Below are positions 7,427 through 11,873 of a stretch of 11,873 nt of DNA, in pieces. The notes under the pieces were generated by a model that was given only the letters and a program-made list of their open reading frames with translations, had not been told where the DNA came from and ran no database searches. Each line of letters opens with the position of its first letter. Positions within the stretch are counted from its first letter, which is position 1. The DNA is from Betaproteobacteria bacterium (GTDB lineage: Bacteria; Pseudomonadota; Gammaproteobacteria; Burkholderiales; SG8-39). Made by a program: the position numbers and the translations under genes. Location: NCBI GenBank assembly GCA_004298295.1, contig SCUH01000344.1, positions 1 to 11,873 of the forward strand, in the 5' to 3' direction.

Positions 7427-7440
7427 TTGATTTCCATCAA
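7427..7440. promoter_or_regulatory. Perfect FNR/ANR consensus operator TTGAT-TTCC-ATCAA
   Basis: All ten conserved positions of the FNR/ANR consensus are present and the half-sites are exact inverted repeats. The site lies between the divergent channel and small-protein genes. It is centred 44.5 bases before the preferred channel start (7389, minus strand) and 45.5 bases before the ATG at 7479 (plus strand). On the plus side it is followed, after 24 bases, by a perfect TATAAT; class II FNR promoters usually have about 22. On the minus side the best -10 at that spacing is poor. FNR control of formate/nitrite channels is known from other bacteria. Confidence 0.65.
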
Positions 7441-7464
7441 TCGCGCAACCACGCGCGGTGTGCA

Positions 7465-7470
7465 TATAAT
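7465..7470 (+). promoter_or_regulatory. Consensus -10 element TATAAT for the small protein gene
   Basis: A perfect sigma-70 -10 hexamer stands out in otherwise GC-rich DNA, 8 bases before the ATG at 7479. No -35-like hexamer is found 16-18 bases upstream (the sequence there is cgcgca), which fits an activator-dependent promoter served by the FNR-type operator at 7427-7440. Transcription would start near 7477, leaving a leader of about 2 bases, so the mRNA may be leaderless. Confidence 0.5.
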
Positions 7471-7478
7471 GAGCCGTC

Positions 7479-7784
7479 ATGACACGAGCCAAGAAAGCGA
7501 AGCCCCGCCGCATCAGGAAGGCGGCTCCCCCTGACGAACTGCGCGTCAATTTCGTCGAGCGCCCCGACGGCGTGTACTGGCAGAGCCGGGGCGGCGGCAA
7601 GGAATACGGTCCGTTCGCGACCCTGGCCGATGCCGAAGCCGACGCGTTGACGCTCGAGGTGACGGAATACGAGCCTGGCGAATCGGTCACGGAAGCCGAG
7701 TCCGAGATCGGCATCGCCGAATGGGTCGATCCGGATACGGGCGCACCCGCCGAAGAATCGGTGCCGCGCATCGAGGATCACTGA
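7479..7784 (+). CDS. Small uncharacterised protein with basic N-terminus and acidic C-terminus
   Basis: A 101-residue protein I do not recognise as a named family. The first 15 residues are strongly basic (TRAKKAKPRRIRKAA). The middle reads like a short beta-rich unit with VYWQSRGGGKEYGPFATL, followed by the helix-like DAEADALTLE, and the last 40 residues are acidic (many Glu and Asp). There is no signal peptide, membrane segment or metal-binding motif. Codon use matches its neighbours and there is no other in-frame Met near the start, so the ATG at 7479 is likely. No Shine-Dalgarno precedes it; a perfect TATAAT lies 8 bases upstream, so it may be translated from a leaderless transcript. It diverges from the channel gene and may share the FNR-type operator. 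Its 3' end faces the FAD oxidoreductase gene, 16 bases away. Confidence 0.7.
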   Translation: MTRAKKAKPRRIRKAAPPDELRVNFVERPDGVYWQSRGGGKEYGPFATLADAEADALTLEVTEYEPGESVTEAESEIGIAEWVDPDTGAPAEESVPRIEDH

Positions 7785-7786
7785 TC

Positions 7787-7797
7787 GGGGCGGCCCC
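7787..7797. other. Short GC hairpin GGGG-CGG-CCCC between convergent genes
   Basis: A 4-bp GC stem with a 3-base loop fills most of the 16-base gap between two convergent stop codons. It lacks a T-tract. It could act weakly on transcripts from either side, but this is the only structure in the gap and the case for a terminator is thin. Confidence 0.2.
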
Positions 7798-7800
7798 GCC

Positions 7801-9135
7801 TCACTGCCGCAGCACGCACTTGGCGTAGAGGTCCGCAAACGCGCCCTGCGGGTCGTATTTGCGTTTCAGCCGGCGGTAGGCGTCGCCGCCGTAACAGTTC
7901 CAGAATTCTTCCCGCGGAAAGTAGCTGTCCGAGTACAGCGACTTGATTCCGCCCAGCTCCAGCACCTTGCGTTCCACCCGGCGGTTGAAATGTCCCGCTG
8001 CGTGCCGCTCGCGCGTGCGCAGCACGTCCCAGAAGCCGAAGTTCAGGTACCACGGCGCCGGCGTCGGATAGAGGCAGAAGCGCCCGGCCCCGGGGCGCGG
8101 GCCGAGCGGACAGATCCATAGCGGCCAGATGCCGATCTCGCGCGCATAGAAGCCGAAGAACTCCGCGGCCCGCGGCAGCGGGATGTCGACGTCCTGAATC
8201 ACCGACTCGGCGTGCAGTCCGCGCAGACGGTCGAGCGCGCGCGTCAGTCCGAGCCGGCTGTTCCAGCGCATGAGCCGCGCGTAGGTCTTCGAGCCCAGGC
8301 GCCGCCGCCCGTACACCCGGCGCAGCCACGGCTGCTGCGCACCCAGGTTCTTCGAGCACCAGAACCAGTCCGTGTCCCAGCGCCAGAGGAAATCATGCGT
8401 CGTCAGCCAGTCCTCGCGCTTTTGCGCGATCGAGCGATAGTAGATGTGTTCGTAACCGTAGTCGCTCGTGAAAGGAGCGCGCGACACGAAGCGCCCGAGG
8501 CTGAGGTACAGACGTTCGGGCGAGAACACCGTGGCATCGACAAAATCCGCGTCGCCCGCCCGGCAGGAACGCTCCAGCGCGGCGAAGAAAGCGCCGGCGT
8601 CGGTGAACGCGACATGCTCCAGGCGCACGTAGGGCAGCACCGGCACCGCCTTCGCCTTGACGCGCAAGGCATAGCCCAGCGTGCCATAGGAATTGGGAAA
8701 ACCGAAAAACAGGTCGGCGTGGGCGTTGTCGCGCGTGCACAGGAGAATGCTGCCGTCGGCCGCCAGCACTTCGAGCTCGGATACCGTCTCATGCACCAGG
8801 CCGTAGCGGTGTGACGAGGCTTCGATCCCGACGCCGGCCACGGCACCGCCCAGCGTGATCGTCTTGAGCTGGGGCACCACCGCCGGCATGACCCCGCGCG
8901 CGAGGCAAACGTCGACCAGATGCTCGTAGCTGACCATGCCTTCGGCCTCGAGCCATCCCTCCTCCGGGTCTACGCCGAGGACCTCGCTGAAGGCCCGTAC
9001 GTCGAGCCTGCGGCGCGGCGCGCCCGCGCGGTCGCGAAACAGGTTCGACGCATCCTTCTCCAGGCGTACCGGGGCGCCGGCGCTGCGCAGGCTCTGCGCG
9101 AGCGCTTCGCACTTGGCCGCGTGGAGCGCGTTCAC
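7801..9135 (-). CDS. DHCR24-like FAD-dependent oxidoreductase, candidate TmsA-type methylene-fatty-acyl reductase
   Basis: A 444-residue flavoprotein with a PCMH-type FAD-binding domain in the N-terminal half. The segment VVPQLKTITLGGAVAGVGIE (about 87-106) followed by SSHRYG (108-112), then ADGSILLCT and NSYGTLGY (149-155), closely matches sterol delta-24 reductase (DHCR24) and its bacterial relatives. The C-terminal part has YLNFGFWD and GGIKSLYSDSYFPREEFW, also typical of that group. There is no His for covalent FAD attachment. In actinobacteria a related reductase (TmsA/BfaA) reduces the 10-methylene group, made by a partner methyltransferase on a phospholipid oleoyl chain, to 10-methylstearate. 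The same role is inferred here because the gene overlaps such a methyltransferase by 4 bases (GTGA, GTG start at 9135). Alternatives are a furan-fatty-acid pathway dehydrogenase or an enzyme on another lipid. It is likely cytoplasmic and membrane-associated. Confidence 0.85.
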   Translation of the reverse strand: MNALHAAKCEALAQSLRSAGAPVRLEKDASNLFRDRAGAPRRRLDVRAFSEVLGVDPEEGWLEAEGMVSYEHLVDVCLARGVMPAVVPQLKTITLGGAVAGVGIEASSHRYGLVHETVSELEVLAADGSILLCTRDNAHADLFFGFPNSYGTLGYALRVKAKAVPVLPYVRLEHVAFTDAGAFFAALERSCRAGDADFVDATVFSPERLYLSLGRFVSRAPFTSDYGYEHIYYRSIAQKREDWLTTHDFLWRWDTDWFWCSKNLGAQQPWLRRVYGRRRLGSKTYARLMRWNSRLGLTRALDRLRGLHAESVIQDVDIPLPRAAEFFGFYAREIGIWPLWICPLGPRPGAGRFCLYPTPAPWYLNFGFWDVLRTRERHAAGHFNRRVERKVLELGGIKSLYSDSYFPREEFWNCYGGDAYRRLKRKYDPQGAFADLYAKCVLRQ

Positions 9136-10340
9136 GTGTAGAGGAACCCCCGGCTCATCGGATAGCGGCCGCCCGCGAGATTGCCCCTGGAAAATACGAT
9201 CTGGAACAGGTAGGTCCGGCCCTGCGGCGCGCGGAACATCTCGGCGCAGCCGTAGAGGTAGGCGCGCCAGACGCGCCGGAAGCGTTCGTCGAAGCCGCGC
9301 GGATCGAGCGCGTGGATGCGCTCCCAGTTGCGCTCAAAGCGCTCGGCCCAGGCATCGAGCGTCAGCGCATAGTGGCGGCGCAGGTTCTCGACGTCGATCA
9401 CTTCCAGCCCGGCGCGCTCCATCTCCTGCAGCACCTGGGCCAGTCCCGGAATCCAGCCGCCGGGAAAGACGTGCTTGCGGATGAAGAACTCGGTGTCGAA
9501 CTCGCCCACATGACCGATGAAATGCAGCACGCCCAGGCCACCGGGCTTGAGGAAGCGCGCATGGGCGCGCACCACCTCGGCCAGCTGGTCGCGGCCGGCA
9601 TGCTCCAGGGCGCCGATGGACACGACCTTGTCGTACTCGCGCCGCGCGTCGCGGAAGTCGGTGTCGACGACGTCCAGTTCGGCGCCCAGGCCGCGGCGCC
9701 CGATCTCGGCGCGCACCGCCTCGACCTGCTCGGTAGCGGTGTTGATTCCGGTGACGCGCGCACCGAATTGCTCGCGCGCGCGGAACATGAAGCCGCCGAA
9801 GCCGCAGCCGATGTCCACCACCTCGTCGCGCGGCGCGAGCAGCAGCTTGCGGCAGACATGGTCGATCTTGTTGGCCTGCGCGTCCTCCAGCGATCGCGTG
9901 CCCTCGCGCCAGTAGCCGCAGGTGTACATCATGAGAGGCTGGTCCAGCCAGAGGCGGTAGAACGGCTCGCCCAGTCCGTAGTGGAAGCGCGCGTTGCGCT
10001 TGGCCTGCGCCCAGGAAGCATTGGAGAAGCGCCATTCGTGCCAGCGGTTGCGCAGACGCACCAGCGCGCCGGGTCGGTCCAGGCCGCCGCGCACGCCGAA
10101 GGCGAACGCGCGCGCGAGATCGCCTTCGACTTCGAGTTCGCCGCAGAAATACGATTCGAGCAGCCCGATGTGCCCGAAGAGGGCGACGCGCAGCTCTGCG
10201 CGACGGCTGCGGAAGACGAACGTGAACTCGGGCTCTCCGGCGGCGGTGCGGAACCCGCCGCCGCGCGCGAAGCGGACCGCGAGCGGCACGCGGCTGCGTT
10301 CCGCCGCGTCGCGCAACACCGCCTCCTGCTGAAATGGCAT
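9132..10340 (-). CDS. Cyclopropane-fatty-acid-synthase-type SAM methyltransferase (candidate TmsB/UfaA-like)
   Basis: A 402-residue protein of the CFA synthase family, which modifies double bonds of phospholipid acyl chains using S-adenosylmethionine. HYGLGEPFYRLWLD begins at 120, TCGYW at 140, the SAM-binding VDIGCGFGG at 175-183, and SIGALEHAG at 241-249. C141, E246, H273 and Y324 correspond to the bicarbonate-binding active-site residues of E. coli Cfa (C139, E239, H266, Y317), so it should be catalytically intact. Family members make cyclopropane rings or methyl/methylene branches from the same carbocation. The coupled FAD reductase favours methylene formation followed by reduction to a methyl branch (inference). 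ATG 10340 has a GAGAGGA ribosome site 8 bases upstream. A TTG inside the reading frame near 10314 sits behind an internal AGGAGG and is a weaker alternative start. Confidence 0.88.
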   Translation of the reverse strand: MPFQQEAVLRDAAERSRVPLAVRFARGGGFRTAAGEPEFTFVFRSRRAELRVALFGHIGLLESYFCGELEVEGDLARAFAFGVRGGLDRPGALVRLRNRWHEWRFSNASWAQAKRNARFHYGLGEPFYRLWLDQPLMMYTCGYWREGTRSLEDAQANKIDHVCRKLLLAPRDEVVDIGCGFGGFMFRAREQFGARVTGINTATEQVEAVRAEIGRRGLGAELDVVDTDFRDARREYDKVVSIGALEHAGRDQLAEVVRAHARFLKPGGLGVLHFIGHVGEFDTEFFIRKHVFPGGWIPGLAQVLQEMERAGLEVIDVENLRRHYALTLDAWAERFERNWERIHALDPRGFDERFRRVWRAYLYGCAEMFRAPQGRTYLFQIVFSRGNLAGGRYPMSRGFLYT

Positions 10341-10348
10341 GGTCTGCG

Positions 10349-10355
10349 TCCTCTC
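10349..10355 (-). promoter_or_regulatory. Ribosome binding site of the methyltransferase gene
   Basis: On the minus strand GAGAGGA lies 8 bases before ATG 10340. It supports that start over the internal TTG and abuts the leader hairpin described separately. Confidence 0.6.
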
Positions 10356-10381
10356 GGGCTTGGCGCCCGCTGGCGCTGCCC
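10356..10381 (-). other. Leader hairpin directly upstream of the methyltransferase ribosome site
   Basis: On the minus strand GGGC-A-GCGCC-AGCG-GGCGC-CAA-GCCC folds into a 5-bp inner stem with a 4-base loop and a 4-bp outer stem, separated by a small internal loop. The 3' side ends exactly where the Shine-Dalgarno sequence begins, so its folding could affect translation start. No T-tract follows, so it is not an obvious attenuator. Confidence 0.35.
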
Positions 10382-10409
10382 TACGCTCTGCCGATCGCCG
10401 CGCGCGTGC

Positions 10410-10423
10410 TTGCGCCAGATCAA
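10410..10423. promoter_or_regulatory. Degenerate FNR-like site TTGCG-CCAG-ATCAA in the dodecin/methyltransferase intergenic region
   Basis: Eight of ten consensus positions match, with one perfect half-site (ATCAA). On the plus strand a gap of 22 bases, the usual class II distance, leads to TCTACT at 10446-10451, a 4/6 match to a -10 element. That would start dodecin transcription near 10458, with a leader of about 60 bases. An 8/10 match is easily found by chance, so this is a weak call. Confidence 0.25.
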
Positions 10424-10460
10424 GACCCCTGGCGCCGATCCGGTATCTACTCCTGCATAC

Positions 10461-10489
10461 AGTAAAGCCTTGTCACTCCATGTTGTCCA
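10461..10489 (-). promoter_or_regulatory. Candidate sigma-70 promoter for the methyltransferase-reductase operon
   Basis: On the minus strand TGGACA (10489-10484) is followed after exactly 17 bases by TTTACT (10466-10461): 5/6 match to the -35 and 4/6 to the -10. Transcription would start near 10454, giving a leader of about 114 bases that contains the hairpin and ribosome site. This is the best-spaced promoter-like pair in the 178-base divergent region 10341-10518, which holds no gene. Confidence 0.35.
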
Positions 10490-10506
10490 GCGAAACGGCC
10501 TAGACC

Positions 10507-10512
10507 AGGAGG
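10507..10512 (+). promoter_or_regulatory. Strong ribosome binding site of the dodecin gene
   Basis: A perfect AGGAGG lies 6 bases before the ATG at 10519. It is the strongest Shine-Dalgarno sequence seen before any start in the window and suggests efficient translation of this small protein. Confidence 0.8.
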
Positions 10513-10518
10513 TTCGCC

Positions 10519-10719
10519 ATGTCTGTCGCCAAAGTCATCGAGATCAGCGCCGAATCCAGCAAGAGCTTCGAGGATGCGGTCAACGACGGCATCAAGCAGG
10601 CATCGAAGTCGGTGCACGGCATCAAAAGCGCCTGGATCAACGGCCAGCAGGCGATCGTCGACAAGAACAAGGTCACCCGCTACCGGGTCGACATGAAGGT
10701 CAGCTTCGTCGTCGATTGA
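10519..10719 (+). CDS. Dodecin family flavin-binding protein
   Basis: A 66-residue protein of typical dodecin size and pattern: an opening strand AKVIEIS, a helix with SSKSFEDAVNDGIKQASKS, and two strands ending in YRVDMKVSFVVD. Dodecins are hollow cytoplasmic dodecamers that store or buffer flavins such as FMN, FAD and lumichrome. Trp39 (in SAWING) is in the place of the tryptophan that stacks on the flavin in known dodecins. The position occupied by Gln in archaeal dodecins appears to be Arg56 here, as I recall for many proteobacterial members. The start has a perfect AGGAGG 6 bases upstream. The last 20 bases overlap, tail to tail, the end of the polymerase gene on the other strand. An FAD enzyme is encoded nearby, but a functional link is speculative. 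Confidence 0.93.
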   Translation: MSVAKVIEISAESSKSFEDAVNDGIKQASKSVHGIKSAWINGQQAIVDKNKVTRYRVDMKVSFVVD

Positions 10720-11873
10720 GCAGGCGCCGCAACTCGGACAGCGGCCGCGCGTTGAGCACGTCGCCGCGTTCGAGCCAGCCGCGGCGCGCCTGGCCGACGC
10801 CGCCGGCGAGCACGTCGAAGCCATCGGCCGCGTGGGCGTCCGAGTTGATGCAGACCTGGGCGCCCTCGTCCTTGGCCATGCGGCAGTGGACATCGCTCAG
10901 GTCGAGCCGGTCCGGTTGCGCGTTCAGCTCCAGGCACACGCCCCGCGCGCGTGCCTTGCGGATCACTGCCTGCATGTCGACGTCGTAGGGGTCGCGCTCG
11001 TCGATCAGGCGTCCTGACGGGTGCGCGAGCAGGCGCACCAGCGGATGATCGAGCGCGCGCAGGATACGCTCGGTCTGGCGTGCGCGCGGCAGATTGAAGC
11101 GGCCGTGCACTGCCGCCACCACCACTTCGAGCCGGGATAGGATCGAATCCGGCAGGTCGAGGCTGCCGTCCTCGAGGATATCCACCTCGATGCCCTTGAG
11201 CAGCGTGATGCCCTGCAGCTCGCGGTTGAGCCGCTCGATCTCGTCGATCTGCTTCGCAAGCCGCGCCGCGTCCAGGCCGTGCACCAGGGTCTCGCGTTGC
11301 GAATGGTCGGTGATCGCGAGGTATTGCAGGCCGCGCGCTTTCGCCGCGAGCGCCATCTCGCGCACCGTATTGCGCCCGTCCGTCGCCCGGGTGTGGACGT
11401 GCAGATCGCCGCGCAGATCACCCAGCTCCACCAGGCGCGGCAGCGCGCCGCGCCGCGCCGCCTCGATCTCGCCCTGGTCTTCGCGCAACTCGGGCGGGAT
11501 CCAGGGCAGCTCGAGCGCCGCGTAGACCGAAGCTTCCGTATCGCCCGCAATACGCTGCGAACCGCGAAACACGCCGTACTCGTTCACCTTCAGGCCACGC
11601 TCCTGCGCGATGCGGCGCAGCGCGATGTTGTGCGCTTTCGAGCCGGTGAAGTAGTGCAGCGCCGCGCCGAAACTCTCGGCAGGCACCACGCGCAGGTCTG
11701 CCTGGATGCCCGAGGCGAGCCGCACGCCCGCCTTCGTATCGCCGCTGGCGAGCACCTCCCGGACTTCCGCGTAGGCGGTGAAGCGCTCGATCACCCGATT
11801 GCGCGGCTGCGCCGCAACCAGGAAATCGAGGTCGCCCACCGTCTCCTTCATGCGGCGATAGCTCCCCGCCACC
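10700..11873 (-). CDS. polX: DNA polymerase X with PHP exonuclease domain (PolX), N-terminus outside the window
   Basis: The 390 C-terminal residues are visible; the first roughly 180, including the helix-hairpin-helix part, lie beyond the right edge, judging by the usual 570-residue length. The visible part opens in the polymerase active site, AGSYRRMKETVGDLDFLV, with two metal-binding aspartates (GDLD) and a third in QADLRVV. The PHP domain then shows DLHVHT, ITDHS, KGIEVDIL, AAVHGRFN, LAHPSGR, LELNAQP and NSDAH, the full set of metal ligands. Bacterial PolX fills short gaps in base excision repair, and its PHP domain provides Mn-dependent 3'-5' exonuclease and AP-endonuclease activity. The 3' end overlaps the end of the dodecin gene by 20 bases. 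The catalytic residues look intact, so the protein should be active. Confidence 0.93.
   Translation of the reverse strand, partial: VAGSYRRMKETVGDLDFLVAAQPRNRVIERFTAYAEVREVLASGDTKAGVRLASGIQADLRVVPAESFGAALHYFTGSKAHNIALRRIAQERGLKVNEYGVFRGSQRIAGDTEASVYAALELPWIPPELREDQGEIEAARRGALPRLVELGDLRGDLHVHTRATDGRNTVREMALAAKARGLQYLAITDHSQRETLVHGLDAARLAKQIDEIERLNRELQGITLLKGIEVDILEDGSLDLPDSILSRLEVVVAAVHGRFNLPRARQTERILRALDHPLVRLLAHPSGRLIDERDPYDVDMQAVIRKARARGVCLELNAQPDRLDLSDVHCRMAKDEGAQVCINSDAHAADGFDVLAGGVGQARRGWLERGDVLNARPLSELRRLLNRRRS

Noticed and set aside
10453..10461. CTGCATACAG considered as a LexA box upstream of dodecin.
   Set aside because: The CTG and CAG arms are 4 bases apart, while LexA sites need about 10, so it does not fit.
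9312..10988. A 558-codon open frame on the plus strand across the methyltransferase and dodecin genes.
   Set aside because: It is antisense to a clearly functional methyltransferase and out of frame with dodecin, and shows no domain.

Overview
The window is a visibly GC-rich, densely coded stretch of bacterial chromosome with no RNA gene, insertion sequence, CRISPR array or phage gene. The gene families (a UspA end, a Pol X with PHP domain, a proteobacterial-type dodecin, a formate/nitrite channel) and two FNR-type operators suggest a facultatively anaerobic member of the Pseudomonadota, probably a betaproteobacterium. That placement is an inference from gene content and base composition, not from a marker gene.

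Layout. (A) 1-1728, plus strand: the last codons of a universal stress protein, an aminoglycoside-phosphotransferase-fold kinase and a small P-loop kinase related to APS kinase, packed with overlap or a 2-base gap. (B) 1772-6550, plus strand: a 2-oxoacid:ferredoxin oxidoreductase encoded as a gamma-delta fusion, alpha and beta, then an AMP-forming acyl-CoA synthetase. All three junctions are 4-base ATGA overlaps, so the four proteins look translationally coupled. (C) 6562-7784: a formate/nitrite-family channel (minus) divergent from a small unrecognised protein (plus). (D) 7801-10340, minus strand: a cyclopropane-synthase-type methyltransferase followed, with a 4-base GTGA overlap, by a DHCR24-like FAD oxidoreductase. 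This is the gene pair that makes mid-chain methyl-branched fatty acids in actinobacteria. (E) 10519-10719: dodecin (plus), whose 3' end overlaps by 20 bases that of a minus-strand DNA polymerase X gene running off the right edge.

How it may work together. Block B can interconvert a carboxylic acid, its CoA thioester and the one-carbon-longer 2-oxoacid, using ferredoxin; the substrate cannot be read from sequence. A perfect FNR-type dyad (TTGAT-TTCC-ATCAA) lies in the divergent region of block C, and a related perfect dyad (TTGAC-ACAC-GTCAA) lies just before block B, so low-oxygen control of both is a coherent hypothesis. Block D would modify membrane lipids.

The points most worth a second look are the coupled oxidoreductase-ligase operon, the two FNR-type dyads, and the tuberculostearate-type gene pair outside Actinobacteria. 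There is no gene-free stretch over 300 bases; the longest, 10341-10518, is 178 bases and is described below.
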